Counted from the stretch's first letter, positions 1-9,032 are shown. The stretch: 48,370 bases of DNA from Capnocytophaga cynodegmi DSM 19736 (GCF_000379185.1 NZ_KB900712.1:1-48370), one strand, 5' to 3'. The notes: generated by a model from the sequence alone, not told the origin. Translations and numbers: made by a program.

Positions 1-119
1 TGCTCAGTAGATTCTCCTCTTCTTTCTGTCTCACCCAAAGAATCATCAGATTTACTACAAGAAATCACAAAAAAAGATGCCAAAATGGCAATCAAGCTAA
101 ATGTAAAAATTTTCTTCAT
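1..119 (-). CDS. Lipoprotein, N-terminal fragment (cut by window edge)
   Basis: Read on the minus strand from the ATG at 117-119, an open frame runs off the left edge of the window. The first 39 residues are MKKIFTFSLIAILASFFVISC followed by SKSDDSLGETERRGESTE. This is a lysine start, a hydrophobic core and a lipobox (VISC) with the lipidated Cys at residue 21, then a polar Ser/Asp linker, as expected for an SPII lipoprotein exported to the envelope. A TACCTTTG promoter lies 25 bases upstream. The function cannot be told from the part that is visible. Confidence 0.7.
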   Translation of the reverse strand, partial: MKKIFTFSLIAILASFFVISCSKSDDSLGETERRGESTE

Positions 120-143
120 TGTATATAATATTTAAATGCGGGG

Positions 144-151
144 CAAAGGTA
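144..151 (-). promoter_or_regulatory. -7 promoter element (TACCTTTG) for the lipoprotein gene
   Basis: Exact match to the Bacteroidetes -7 consensus TAnnTTTG on the minus strand, 25 bases before the lipoprotein ATG. It is divergent from the promoter at 196-203. Confidence 0.6.
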
Positions 152-195
152 GTTAAAAAAATATAAAAAATGTAACCTTTTTCAATTTTTACTTT

Positions 196-203
196 TATCT
201 TTG
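196..203 (+). promoter_or_regulatory. -7 promoter element (TATCTTTG) for the thioredoxin/OMP pair
   Basis: Exact TAnnTTTG match 47 bases before the start codon at 251. It should drive both the thioredoxin-like gene and the outer-membrane protein gene that follows it 3 bases later. Confidence 0.6.
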
Positions 204-250
204 CACAACTTTTTCAAAATAACGAACCTTTTTTACAATAATTATAAATA

Positions 251-733
251 ATGAAATTTTTAACTACACTCACAGTCGTGCTTTTTAGCACTTTTTGTTT
301 CGCACAAGCGTCACTACCCAACGTACAACTGAAAGATTTACAAGGCAAAGCAGTAAACCTTTCCGATTACAATTCTAAAGAAAATCCTATCATTGTTAGC
401 TTTTGGGCTACGTGGTGTGCTCCGTGCATCAAAGAACTAAAAACATTCAGTAAACACTACAAACAATGGCAGGACGAGTTCGGTACGGAACTAATCGCCG
501 TTTCCACAGACGATGCCAAAACCAAAAACCGAGTAAAATCGCAAGTAAAAGGAGCGGGTTGGCAATACACCATTCTTATGGACGATAACCACGAGCTGAA
601 AAGGGCCTTGAATGTTGCCAATATTCCTTACACACTTATCTTACACAAAGGCAAAGTGGTATATGTACACTCGGGTTATACGCCTGGTATTGAGACTGAA
701 ATCTACAAGAAATTACAATCTTTATCCAAATAA
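251..733 (+). CDS. TlpA/ResA-like thioredoxin-fold periplasmic oxidoreductase
   Basis: 160 residues. A signal peptide (residues 1 to about 18, ending CFAQA) is followed by a single thioredoxin-like AhpC/TSA-Redoxin domain. The active site WATWCAPC places the redox cysteines at C56 and C59. A later NIPYT segment supplies the cis-proline typical of the fold. Family knowledge: such proteins reduce or shuffle disulfides in exported proteins. The gene ends 3 bases before the next gene, a predicted outer-membrane protein, so the two are surely co-transcribed, and that protein may be its client. The exact substrate is unknown. There is no lipobox, so it is probably soluble in the periplasm. Confidence 0.85.
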   Translation: MKFLTTLTVVLFSTFCFAQASLPNVQLKDLQGKAVNLSDYNSKENPIIVSFWATWCAPCIKELKTFSKHYKQWQDEFGTELIAVSTDDAKTKNRVKSQVKGAGWQYTILMDDNHELKRALNVANIPYTLILHKGKVVYVHSGYTPGIETEIYKKLQSLSK

Positions 734-736
734 ACT

Positions 737-2428
737 ATGCGTAAATTTTTACTAACTTCAGGAGTTTGTTTGATTTCGGCAGTAGGTTTTTCACAACTTC
801 GCGTCGGTTTTGAATCGAACTCACAATGTTACATTGATGACAACAAAATAAAATTAGATACTGAGGAAGCCAAACATCGATTCCGTTCTAATAATTATCT
901 GAAAATTGACTATCGCGTCAAAAATTTTGAATTTGGAATACAGGGCGAGTCGTACGCACCAAAAGCATTATTGCAATACAATCCGCAACTAAAAGATTAT
1001 CATATTGGTACAGCTTTCGCCCGTTATAACAATACGCAAAAAGGTATCGACATTACAGTTGGGCATTTTTATGAGCAATTTGGCAGTGGTTTGGCTCTTC
1101 GTTTGTGGGAAGACCGTGCTTTGGGCATCAATAACGCTCTTTTTGGCGGACGAATCAAATGGAATTTACAGGACATTTTTCAGTTGAAAGTTCTTGGGGG
1201 AAGACAACGTATCGGTATGGGATTTGACTTTTCCAAAGGATTTGTTTTAGGAAGCGATGCCGAATTAGACATTAGTCAACTACTTAAAAAAGAAGATTAT
1301 ACACTCAAAATTGGAGGTTCATTCACAATGCGAAATGAAGACATTACCAAAGAACAGCCTCTGTCTAAAAAAAACACTTCTGTTTTTGGTTTTCGAACCG
1401 ATTACAGCGGAGAAAAATTCAATTTCAGTGGAGAATACTTGTACAAAACCAAAGACATTCATTTTGAACAGGAGCAATTCTTTCCTAAAGTCAATCGACC
1501 AGGTAATGCCTTGTTAATCAATATGGGATATAACAATAATGATAACATAGCTTTTAATATAAACCTTCGTCGTTTGGAGAATTTCAGATTTTTCTCACAA
1601 CGAAATATCGCTGATAACATCTACAATTATGGTGTAATCAACTACATACCAGCCCTGACTAAGCAGTACGAACATAGTTTACAAAATATATATGTATATC
1701 AAGCTCAACCACAGATTGTTTACGATGGTTTTCCTAAAAAACAAGGAGAAATTGGAGGACAATTCGACCTATTTTATGAAGCCGAAGCAGGGTCTTTCTT
1801 AGGTGGAGCAACAGGAGCTAGTTTTGCTATAAATGGTTCGTATTGGGCGGGACTTAAAAACGACATAAAAACAACTACTCGTAAGGACAAATATGGTGTA
1901 GAAATAGAAGAAATAGAACTGAATACTCCGCTTATTGGTGTGGGAGAGAAATATTATCACGACCTTGCCATAGAATATCGAAAATCATTTACAGATAACT
2001 TTACGACTGTTTTTTCGTATTTGAATCAATATTATAGTAGTTTACCTATTGTTCAAAAGCCATACATTGTAAAAGCACATACGATTTCTGCGGAAGGAAT
2101 GTATTTTTTATCTGACACACAATCCGTTCGGTTAGAAATGCAACATCAATGGGCTAACGAAGATTTGAAAAATTGGATAGGCAACACATTAGAATATATT
2201 CCTAATGCACGGTGGTCGTTTTTCGTGAGTGATTTGTACAATTATGGTAACGGCGAAAAGGACAAAAGAATCCATTATTACAATGTTGGTACTTCGTTCT
2301 CTTACAAAACCACTCGTGTAGCTTTAAGTTACGGAAGACAACGCGGTGGCATTTTGTGCGTGGGTGGAATCTGTCGTATCGTACCAGAAGCAGCTGGGCT
2401 GACACTTAATATTACTACAAATTTTTAG
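737..2428 (+). CDS. Outer-membrane beta-rich protein, probably DUF6029 family
   Basis: 563 residues. A signal peptide (cleavage near GFSQ, residue 19) is followed by a long sequence of alternating aromatic and polar residues that ends in Phe (LTLNITTNF). This pattern is usual for Bacteroidetes outer-membrane beta-barrels. I assign DUF6029 from overall resemblance only. The mature protein has few cysteines: one near the N-terminus (NSQCYIDD) and a pair, C541 and C546, in a CVGGIC segment close to the end. The start lies 3 bases after the stop of the thioredoxin-like gene, so the two form an operon. No enzymatic motif is visible. A bidirectional terminator follows at 2450-2480. Confidence 0.7.
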   Translation: MRKFLLTSGVCLISAVGFSQLRVGFESNSQCYIDDNKIKLDTEEAKHRFRSNNYLKIDYRVKNFEFGIQGESYAPKALLQYNPQLKDYHIGTAFARYNNTQKGIDITVGHFYEQFGSGLALRLWEDRALGINNALFGGRIKWNLQDIFQLKVLGGRQRIGMGFDFSKGFVLGSDAELDISQLLKKEDYTLKIGGSFTMRNEDITKEQPLSKKNTSVFGFRTDYSGEKFNFSGEYLYKTKDIHFEQEQFFPKVNRPGNALLINMGYNNNDNIAFNINLRRLENFRFFSQRNIADNIYNYGVINYIPALTKQYEHSLQNIYVYQAQPQIVYDGFPKKQGEIGGQFDLFYEAEAGSFLGGATGASFAINGSYWAGLKNDIKTTTRKDKYGVEIEEIELNTPLIGVGEKYYHDLAIEYRKSFTDNFTTVFSYLNQYYSSLPIVQKPYIVKAHTISAEGMYFLSDTQSVRLEMQHQWANEDLKNWIGNTLEYIPNARWSFFVSDLYNYGNGEKDKRIHYYNVGTSFSYKTTRVALSYGRQRGGILCVGGICRIVPEAAGLTLNITTNF

Positions 2429-2449
2429 TATAAAATACATTTAAAAATA

Positions 2450-2480
2450 AAAAAGTGGAAGAATAATCTTCCACTTTTTT
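2450..2480. terminator. Bidirectional intrinsic terminator
   Basis: The stem AAAAAGTGGAAG / CTTCCACTTTTT with a 6-base loop is flanked by A-rich sequence on the left and T-rich sequence on the right. It sits between the convergent outer-membrane protein gene and the arginine decarboxylase gene and can serve both. Confidence 0.8.
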
Positions 2481-2493
2481 ATTTTATGTACTT

Positions 2494-3888
2494 TTATTGG
2501 TATCCTAATATTTTCAGCATTTCTTCTACTTTTTGCTGTTCCATAAACAGATGCGTATTTATTTTTCCTTCTTCATCTTTATCAATCAAAATAATTTTTG
2601 GTTGCGGAATTAGGCAGTGTTGCAATCCTCCCACGCCTCCAATAGTATCCTGATAAGCTCCTGTATTGAAGAAACCAATATACAAAGGCTTGTTCTTATT
2701 ATATTTAGGCAAGTAAATAGCGTTCATATTCTGCTCACTATTATAATAATCATCGCCATCACAGGTCAGTCCACCAAGCAATACTCGCTCATACTCATCA
2801 TACCAGCGATTTATAGGAAGTAAAACAAATCTCTTGTTAATAGCCCAAGAATCAGGTAAAGTAGTAATGAAAGATGAGTTGATCATATTCCATTTTTCTC
2901 GGTCGTTTTGTTGCTTTTGGTACATAATTTCATAAATAGCACCACCTGCTTCTCCTACTGTAAAACTTCCAAATTCTGTAAAAATGTTAGGTACAGGCAC
3001 TTTTTCTTGCTCACAAGCAATTTTTATTTGGCGGATAATTTCATCAACCATATAGGCATAATCGTATTCAAACGCCAATGAACTCTTTATCGGAAAACCT
3101 CCTCCTATGTTGAGACTATCTAATTCAGGAGCAACTTTTTTAAGCTGAATATACACTTTCAAACACTTCAAAAGCTCGTTCCAATAGTAAGCATTATCTT
3201 TTATTCCTGTATTGATAAAAAAGTGTAACATTTTAAGAGTCACTTTTTTATTATCTTTAATTTCTCTATTATAGAAAGGAACGATGTTTTTATAACCAAT
3301 TCCCAATCGGCTGGTGTAAAACTCCGAACGCGGGTCTTCTTCCGATGCAATACGAATACCTATATTATATTGTCCTTCAATTTTCTTATCAAAAAGATTG
3401 ATTTCCTCGTAGTTATCAATAATTGGCATACACTTATCAAACCCACGATTTACCAAATCTGCAATGCCATCAATATAACCATTACGTTTGAAACCATTGC
3501 AAATGATATAATTATCTTTTGTAATTCGTCCTTCTTTTATCAAATTATTGATAATATCTATATCAAAAGCCGATGAAGTTTCCAAATGAATATCATTTTT
3601 CAACGCTTCAACCATAACGTGCTTGAAATGAGAGCTTTTAGTACAATAACAATAATTGTAATTCCCTTTGTATCTGTGTTTTTTGATAGCTTTTTCAAAC
3701 CAGCGTTTTGCTCGTTGGATATTTTCAGAAATTCTGGGAAGATACATAAATTTGAGTGGTGCACCATATTGGCGAACAAGTTCCATCAAATCAATATCGT
3801 GAAAGCGAAGCTCATCTCCTTCTAATCTGAATTCTTCTTGTGGAAAATAATAAGTTTGATCAATTAAGTCTATGTATTTGTTTTTCAT
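2494..3888 (-). CDS. speA: Arginine decarboxylase, short flavobacterial type
   Basis: 464 residues; PLP-dependent fold-type III decarboxylase. The segment YCYCTKSSHF near residue 85 holds the likely PLP lysine, and LNIGGGFPI and the C-terminal GAYQDTIGG match the group IV amino acid decarboxylase barrel and C-terminal domains. Family knowledge: it converts arginine to agmatine, the first step of polyamine synthesis. It is much shorter than the roughly 630-residue enterobacterial SpeA but has the usual length for Flavobacteriaceae. No agmatinase or other polyamine gene lies nearby. The start at 3888 is the first Met before the conserved region. The gene appears to have an approximately 300-base leader that starts at a -7 element at 4197-4204. 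A related carboxynorspermidine-type decarboxylase is a less likely alternative. Confidence 0.8.
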   Translation of the reverse strand: MKNKYIDLIDQTYYFPQEEFRLEGDELRFHDIDLMELVRQYGAPLKFMYLPRISENIQRAKRWFEKAIKKHRYKGNYNYCYCTKSSHFKHVMVEALKNDIHLETSSAFDIDIINNLIKEGRITKDNYIICNGFKRNGYIDGIADLVNRGFDKCMPIIDNYEEINLFDKKIEGQYNIGIRIASEEDPRSEFYTSRLGIGYKNIVPFYNREIKDNKKVTLKMLHFFINTGIKDNAYYWNELLKCLKVYIQLKKVAPELDSLNIGGGFPIKSSLAFEYDYAYMVDEIIRQIKIACEQEKVPVPNIFTEFGSFTVGEAGGAIYEIMYQKQQNDREKWNMINSSFITTLPDSWAINKRFVLLPINRWYDEYERVLLGGLTCDGDDYYNSEQNMNAIYLPKYNKNKPLYIGFFNTGAYQDTIGGVGGLQHCLIPQPKIILIDKDEEGKINTHLFMEQQKVEEMLKILGYQ

Positions 3889-3984
3889 TAGTTTAGTATG
3901 TAATTTGAAGAATAAAATAAATAATTGTTTTTCAATAACTTTTCTTAAGGAAATTTATTCCTTAAAGCAAACCTTGAAAAAACA

Positions 3985-4128
3985 TTAAATACGTAAAGGA
4001 GACAAACCCTTAATTTGGATTCGACTTCGCTCTTTTTCAACCAAATCTGAATGAAAATAATTAAATGAGTAATCTACCTTAAACACAGTGTCAGATATGC
4101 TTATCTTTTCAATAAATACAACGTTCAT
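3985..4128 (-). CDS. Possible 47-residue leader ORF upstream of speA
   Basis: An ATG-to-TAA open frame on the minus strand, first residues MNVVFIEKISISDTVFKVDY, last residues IKGLSPLRI. It lies about 70 bases downstream of the -7 element at 4197-4204 and ends 96 bases before the speA start. It has no signal peptide and I recognise no domain. The C-terminal KGLSP resembles the end of some IS3-type integrase cores, so a transposase relic is also possible. It could equally be non-coding leader sequence. Confidence 0.25.
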   Translation of the reverse strand: MNVVFIEKISISDTVFKVDYSFNYFHSDLVEKERSRIQIKGLSPLRI

Positions 4129-4196
4129 TTTAAGCTATTATTCTATTGATTGTCAATTTCATACATAAAAATAGTGGTATCACGACACACACGAGG

Positions 4197-4204
4197 CAAA
4201 GTTA
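4197..4204 (-). promoter_or_regulatory. -7 promoter element (TAACTTTG), probably for speA
   Basis: Exact TAnnTTTG match on the minus strand. The next recognisable gene downstream is speA, whose start is about 308 bases away, which implies an unusually long leader unless the 47-codon frame is itself a gene. Confidence 0.5.
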
Positions 4205-4400
4205 ACTATTTTCTTCAAAAAAAAAAAGTTAAATTTTTTCGGATAAAGAAGAGAAAATACAAAAACACAAAGTTTTATGTTTTTCACTTCTTTATTACAA
4301 TAAAAACTTGATACATAATTTTTGGTTTTAAGAAAGGAATAATAATTCAATAAATCGGAGCTCTTTCCTAACCTATATACTTTCTTTCGTTTTGAAAAAT

Positions 4401-4432
4401 TTTGTTTTTGCATCTATTTTTTTGTACATTCG
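4401..4432 (+). promoter_or_regulatory. Promoter TTTG-N20-TACATTCG of the patatin gene
   Basis: TTTG at 4401-4404 and TACATTCG at 4425-4432 are separated by 20 bases, the spacing of Bacteroidetes -33/-7 promoters. The -7 box differs from TAnnTTTG at one base. Transcription would begin near 4440, so the start codon must be the ATG at 4450 and not the in-frame TTG at 4402. Confidence 0.55.
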
Positions 4433-4449
4433 CACAAATCTTTAAAAAA

Positions 4450-6678
4450 ATGAGAAAGCTTCTGTTTATATTACTTTTTTTCATTTGGAATTTTGCTTTA
4501 TCACAAGATGTTAAACCCGAAAAAGACTTGAAAGTTGGGCTTGTTCTAAGCGGTGGTGGTGCTAAAGGTTTGGCTCACATTGGTGTTCTGAAAGTTTTGG
4601 AAGAAGCGGGTGTGCGTATCGATTACATTGGAGGGACGAGTATGGGAGCTATTGTTGGAGCAATGTACTCTGCTGGATATTCAGCACAAGAATTAGATTC
4701 CATATTTCAGCAGCTGGATTTCAAAAAACTACTACAAGACCAAACTTCTCGCAGAGCAAAATCCTTACACGAGAGATACTTACACGACAGATACGCTGTT
4801 GCTCTTCCTTTCAATAATTTCAAATTAGGATTTCCTCGTTCTGTTTCAAAAGGGCAAAATTTATATAACGAATTCGTTAAACTGTTGTATCCAGTCAGCG
4901 ATATTCACGATTTTTCAAAGTTACCTATTCCCTTTCTGTGTATGGCTACAAACATAGAAACAGGAAAAGCAATGCAATTGGAAGGCGGTTTTCTACCCAA
5001 AGCCATTATGGCAAGTGGTGCCTTTCCTTCGTTATTTGACTTGGTAGAAATTGATGGAAACTTCCTAACAGATGGCGGTATTGTAAACAATTATCCCATT
5101 GAAGAAGTTAAAGCAAAAGGAATGGACATAATCATAGGGGTTGACGTACAAAGTCCTCTTTATACGAAAGAAGAATTGGCTTCTGTCTTTGGAATATTAT
5201 CACAAATTAGTTCTTTCCCAATGGTAAATGATATGACCGAAAAATCACAAAAAACGGACATCTACATAAAACCGAACATACTGGGATTCAACGTTGTTTC
5301 TTTTGATAAAGGAAATACAATCATCAAAAATGGAGAAGTTGCTGGAAGACAATTTCTGGAAAGACTAAAAAAAATAGCTTCACTTCAGAAGAAAGAAAAT
5401 TATACAAGAGAAAAAGTTGAAAAAATAGATTCTTTTTACTTAAAAGATATTCATTTTCACAGAAATAAACATTATTCACGAAGTTATTTGAGAGGAAAAT
5501 TACACCTTAAGGAACTTGACAGAAAAATATCTTTCAATGAGCTTGAAGATGGAATATCTAACTTAATGGCGACCAGAAATTTTCATTCTATCAGTCATCA
5601 AATTCGGCATACATATGAAGGTGAACATATTGATTTTGTTATAAAAGAAAATCCCGAACGAACCTTTTTGAAATTTGGATTGCATTACGACAATTTATTC
5701 AAAACGGGCTTTTTGTTCAACTACACAAAGCATTATGCTCTGCAAACCGATGATTTTCTGTCGTTAGATGTAGTTTTAGGAGACAATTTCCGCTATCAAT
5801 TTGATTATTTTGTAGATAAAGGTTTTTACATCAGTTATGGAATTCGGTCAAGGCTTAGTCAATTCAACAGAAAAATAAATCCCAGATTAATAGCTAATTA
5901 TGATATTGAAGTTTCAAACATTAATAAGCTAAATGTTGATGCAATTGATTGGATTAATCAGCTTTATTTTCAGACACTTTTAGGCAATGGATTTGTTTTT
6001 GGATTAGGATTAGAACACCGAAAAGTCAAAATTGACACCGAAAACATATTTCATTCAGAGGTAAATAATAATCCTTCTTATCGTGAAAACTCGCACTTTG
6101 GAAGCACGTATGCTTATCTAAAGTATGATTCATACAACAATGCTTTTTTTCCAACAAAAGGTGTTTACTTTAATTCTGTTTTCAATCTTTATCTTTTAGG
6201 AACTGCCTATAAGAATTTCAATCAATTTTCAATGGGAAAAGCAGAATTAGGTTTTGCAATTCCTCTATTTCCAAAGATATCAACACGTTTGGATTTTGGA
6301 GGGGGCTTCACTCTTGGAGGAACGAATGTTTATTCTTTAGATTTCTTTTTTGGAGGATATAACAAAAATGCTTTCAGTAATTACATTCCTTTTTACGGAT
6401 ATGATTTTTTAAGTTTCGGTGAAAAGAATTACTTAAAAGCTGATATTACACTCGATATCAATCACTTCAAACAACACCACATACTACTTCACGCAAATTT
6501 TGCCAAAGTGGATAATAATCTTTTCGATAGTTTAAACTGGAAATCCTACCCTGATTTTTCTGGCTACGGAATTGGTTATAGCGTTGATAGCATTTTGGGA
6601 CCTATCGAGTTAAAATGTACCTATTCTCCTGAAATTAATAAAGCCATTTGGTTTTTCAATGTAGGTTATTGGTTTTAA
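4450..6678 (+). CDS. Patatin-like phospholipase with POTRA and C-terminal beta-barrel
   Basis: 742 residues from the ATG at 4450, chosen because the promoter overlaps the in-frame upstream start. A signal peptide ends near ALSQ (residue 19). The patatin domain (about 27-300) has the oxyanion loop SGGGAKG, the nucleophile elbow GTSMG with Ser64, and the catalytic DGG with Asp208. A POTRA-like segment (about 345-420) leads to a beta-barrel region resembling the BamA/surface antigen family (about 430-742) that ends in an aromatic residue (VGYWF). This order matches PlpD/FplA-type (type Vd) lipases, in which the barrel anchors or exports the lipase domain. It should be a serine lipase or phospholipase at the outer membrane. 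It is transcribed alone. Confidence 0.88.
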   Translation: MRKLLFILLFFIWNFALSQDVKPEKDLKVGLVLSGGGAKGLAHIGVLKVLEEAGVRIDYIGGTSMGAIVGAMYSAGYSAQELDSIFQQLDFKKLLQDQTSRRAKSLHERYLHDRYAVALPFNNFKLGFPRSVSKGQNLYNEFVKLLYPVSDIHDFSKLPIPFLCMATNIETGKAMQLEGGFLPKAIMASGAFPSLFDLVEIDGNFLTDGGIVNNYPIEEVKAKGMDIIIGVDVQSPLYTKEELASVFGILSQISSFPMVNDMTEKSQKTDIYIKPNILGFNVVSFDKGNTIIKNGEVAGRQFLERLKKIASLQKKENYTREKVEKIDSFYLKDIHFHRNKHYSRSYLRGKLHLKELDRKISFNELEDGISNLMATRNFHSISHQIRHTYEGEHIDFVIKENPERTFLKFGLHYDNLFKTGFLFNYTKHYALQTDDFLSLDVVLGDNFRYQFDYFVDKGFYISYGIRSRLSQFNRKINPRLIANYDIEVSNINKLNVDAIDWINQLYFQTLLGNGFVFGLGLEHRKVKIDTENIFHSEVNNNPSYRENSHFGSTYAYLKYDSYNNAFFPTKGVYFNSVFNLYLLGTAYKNFNQFSMGKAELGFAIPLFPKISTRLDFGGGFTLGGTNVYSLDFFFGGYNKNAFSNYIPFYGYDFLSFGEKNYLKADITLDINHFKQHHILLHANFAKVDNNLFDSLNWKSYPDFSGYGIGYSVDSILGPIELKCTYSPEINKAIWFFNVGYWF

Positions 6679-6731
6679 AATAGATAAAAATATTTGATGT
6701 TCTTTTGCTTTTCATTTTTCAATTTTAACAT

Positions 6732-6739
6732 TATATTTG
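6732..6739 (+). promoter_or_regulatory. -7 promoter element (TATATTTG) for sdaA
   Basis: Exact TAnnTTTG match 26 bases before the sdaA ATG at 6766. No well-spaced -33 TTTG is visible. The nearest, at 6704-6707, is 24 bases away. Confidence 0.6.
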
Positions 6740-6765
6740 CCTCTTCGTAATAAACTTTAATTTGT

Positions 6766-8187
6766 ATGGAATGTATCAGCGTTTTTGATATGTTAAAAAT
6801 AGGTGTAGGTCCTTCAAGTTCACATACATTAGGTCCTTGGAGAGCTGCTGAAGCCTTTCTTAAAGAGCTAAAATCTGAAGGATTACTTACTAAAACCCAA
6901 AAAGTACGTGTCGATTTGTATGGCTCCCTTTCCCTAACAGGAAAAGGACACGCAACGGATTTGGCAGTAATGTTTGGGCTTAGTGGTGCTGACCCTGAGT
7001 ACGTTCCTATTGAAAGTTTGGACGTAATTATAACGGCTATAAACAAAAATCAAGAAATTTGTTTAGGCAACGAGTTTATTATAAAATTCAACCCAACAGA
7101 AGATATTGTTTTTAATCGAAATTTCTTACCCTTCCACGCCAATGGCATTACTTTTACAGCTTGGGGAGATGATTTTGAATATAATTCTACTTTTTATTCT
7201 ATTGGAGGAGGATTTATTGTCAAAGAAGATGAAAAAACACTTCCAAAAACATCTCCACAAACAAAAAAATTCCCTTTTCCAATTGAGAAAGCAACAGAAT
7301 TACTAAATTATTGCCATAAAGAAGGTAAAAAAATATCCGAAATCGTCTATGAGAACGAAAAATCATTACGTTCAGAGGAAGAAATTGATAGTGAACTGCT
7401 CCGTATTTGGCATACAATGCTCGAATGCACATATATTGGTTGCCATACCGAAGGGGTGCTTCCAGGAGGGCTAAACGTTCGACGACGAGCTTACGATATT
7501 CACAAAAACTTAATCGGTGTAGTTACGTATAACAATCCCGAAAGTTGGCTAATTTCCATCAAAAAAACAGAAATCAAATTCCGTGAGATTCTAAAATGGG
7601 TAAACTGCTTTTCACTGGCTGTCAATGAAGTAAACGCTTCATTAGGACGTGTGGTTACAGCACCAACTAACGGAAGTGCAGGTGTAATTCCTGCTGTGCT
7701 TTTGTATTATTTAGTTATTGAAAATCACAATGCTACACAAGAAGATATAAAACGATTTTTACTGGTTGCGGGTGAAATTGGAAGCTTGTTCAAAAAAGGG
7801 GCTACAATTTCTGCTGCGATGGGAGGATGTCAAGCTGAAATTGGTGTATCTTCAGCAATGGCTGCAGCAGGGCTATGTGAGCTTATGGGAGGTTCGCCCG
7901 AGCAAGTACTTATCGCTGCCGAAATCGCTATGGAACATCATTTAGGACTTACCTGCGACCCTATTGGCGGATTGGTACAAGTTCCTTGTATTGAGCGAAA
8001 TGCAATGGGAGCTATCAAAGCCATCAATGCCGCTGAATTGGCAATTGAAACCGACCCAAAAAATGCAAAAGTGCCTCTTGATAAAGTAATAAACACTATG
8101 TGGGAAACAGCTAAAGATATGAATTCCAAATACAAAGAAACCTCAGAAGGAGGCTTGGCTGTAGCTGTGAATATTGCAGATTGTTAA
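6766..8187 (+). CDS. sdaA: L-serine dehydratase, single-chain iron-sulfur type
   Basis: 473 residues. It deaminates L-serine to pyruvate and ammonia using a [4Fe-4S] cluster. The N-terminal beta domain begins [21 protein letters not shown], with the family's GPSSSHT motif, and the C-terminal alpha domain (about residue 200 onward) holds APTNGSAG and [15 protein letters not shown]. Cluster ligands are C355, C397 and C408. Their spacing (42 and 11) equals that of characterised single-chain enzymes. The protein is full length. The gene may run into folP, which begins 20 bases downstream, so serine catabolism and the folate gene may share a transcript. Confidence 0.93.
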   Translation: MECISVFDMLKIGVGPSSSHTLGPWRAAEAFLKELKSEGLLTKTQKVRVDLYGSLSLTGKGHATDLAVMFGLSGADPEYVPIESLDVIITAINKNQEICLGNEFIIKFNPTEDIVFNRNFLPFHANGITFTAWGDDFEYNSTFYSIGGGFIVKEDEKTLPKTSPQTKKFPFPIEKATELLNYCHKEGKKISEIVYENEKSLRSEEEIDSELLRIWHTMLECTYIGCHTEGVLPGGLNVRRRAYDIHKNLIGVVTYNNPESWLISIKKTEIKFREILKWVNCFSLAVNEVNASLGRVVTAPTNGSAGVIPAVLLYYLVIENHNATQEDIKRFLLVAGEIGSLFKKGATISAAMGGCQAEIGVSSAMAAAGLCELMGGSPEQVLIAAEIAMEHHLGLTCDPIGGLVQVPCIERNAMGAIKAINAAELAIETDPKNAKVPLDKVINTMWETAKDMNSKYKETSEGGLAVAVNIADC

Positions 8188-8207
8188 TTTTTTTGATTTT
8201 TACAGAA

Positions 8208-9032
8208 ATGTACATTAATTGTAATGGAGAATTAGTTTCACTAAAAACTCCCAAAGTGATGGGAATTCTTAACATAACTCCTGATTCTTTTTTTGAAAAT
8301 AGTCGGGTTACTCAAACCGATGTATTAAATCGGGTAGAAGAAATGCTATCACAAGGAGCTGATTTTATTGATATTGGGGGATATAGCTCACGTCCCAATG
8401 CGAAGGAAGTATCAGTTGAAGAGGAACTAACGCGAGTAATTCCCATTGTGAAATCAATTACTAAAACTTTTCCGAAAATCAGACTTTCTGTTGATACGTT
8501 TCGTAGTGAAGTAGCTCGGCAGTCTTTACTTGAGGGAGCTTATATTATAAATGATATTTCCGGAGGAAATCTTGATAATCAAATGTTTGAAGTTATAGCA
8601 GAATTCCAAGTGCCTTACATAGCGATGCATATGATTGGAACGCCTCAAACGATGCAAAATCATACGAACTACACAAATATCATTACTGAGATGATTTATT
8701 ATTTTTCTAAAATCAAAGCTAAAGCTCAAGGTTTTGGAATTAATGATATCATTATTGACCCAGGATTTGGTTTTTCCAAGACTTTAGACCAAAATTATGA
8801 GATACTCCAGAAATTAAACTTGTTCAAGGCTTTGGAACTTCCTATTTTAGTTGGAATTTCTCGCAAATCAATGTTATATAACCTTCTGGAAATTAATCAA
8901 GATAAAGCACTCAACGCAACTTCAATCGTAAATACAATTTCCTTAATGAAAGGAGCTAACATTTTGCGAGTACACGATGTAACAGAAGCCAAAGAATGCA
9001 TCAAGATTTTTAATAAAACTTTCAACAAATGA
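8208..9032 (+). CDS. folP: Dihydropteroate synthase
   Basis: 274 residues from the ATG at 8208. An upstream in-frame start at 8181 would overlap sdaA and add nine residues with no family match. The enzyme joins p-aminobenzoate to the pterin diphosphate in folate synthesis and is the sulfonamide target. Visible motifs: GILNITPDSFF (19-29), FIDIGGYSSRP, LSVDTFR, NDISGG, IIDPGFGFSKT, GISRKS and the closing RVHDV, which together cover the TIM-barrel pterin and phosphate sites. The stop overlaps the next start as ATGA (9029-9032), which indicates translational coupling with the lipoprotein gene. The order folP then cdaA is, to my knowledge, common in flavobacteria. Confidence 0.95.
   Translation: MYINCNGELVSLKTPKVMGILNITPDSFFENSRVTQTDVLNRVEEMLSQGADFIDIGGYSSRPNAKEVSVEEELTRVIPIVKSITKTFPKIRLSVDTFRSEVARQSLLEGAYIINDISGGNLDNQMFEVIAEFQVPYIAMHMIGTPQTMQNHTNYTNIITEMIYYFSKIKAKAQGFGINDIIIDPGFGFSKTLDQNYEILQKLNLFKALELPILVGISRKSMLYNLLEINQDKALNATSIVNTISLMKGANILRVHDVTEAKECIKIFNKTFNK

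Larger units (their letters stand above)
3889..4449. other. Intergenic region with the long leader of speA and divergent promoters
   Basis: 561 bases without a clearly recognisable gene. Read on the minus strand it holds a TAACTTTG promoter (4197-4204), a 47-codon open frame (3985-4128) and a stem-loop TTAAGGAA / TTCCTTAA (3945-3952 with 3958-3965) before the speA start. On the plus strand it ends with the patatin gene promoter (4401-4432). A second possible minus-strand -7 element with one mismatch, AAGGTTTG at 3968-3975, could give a shorter speA leader. Confidence 0.6.

Noticed and set aside
4180-4413. 77-residue open frame on the minus strand between speA and the patatin gene
   Set aside because: Low-complexity Lys/Phe-rich translation of AT-rich DNA. 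It spans promoter elements of both flanking genes and has no family resemblance.
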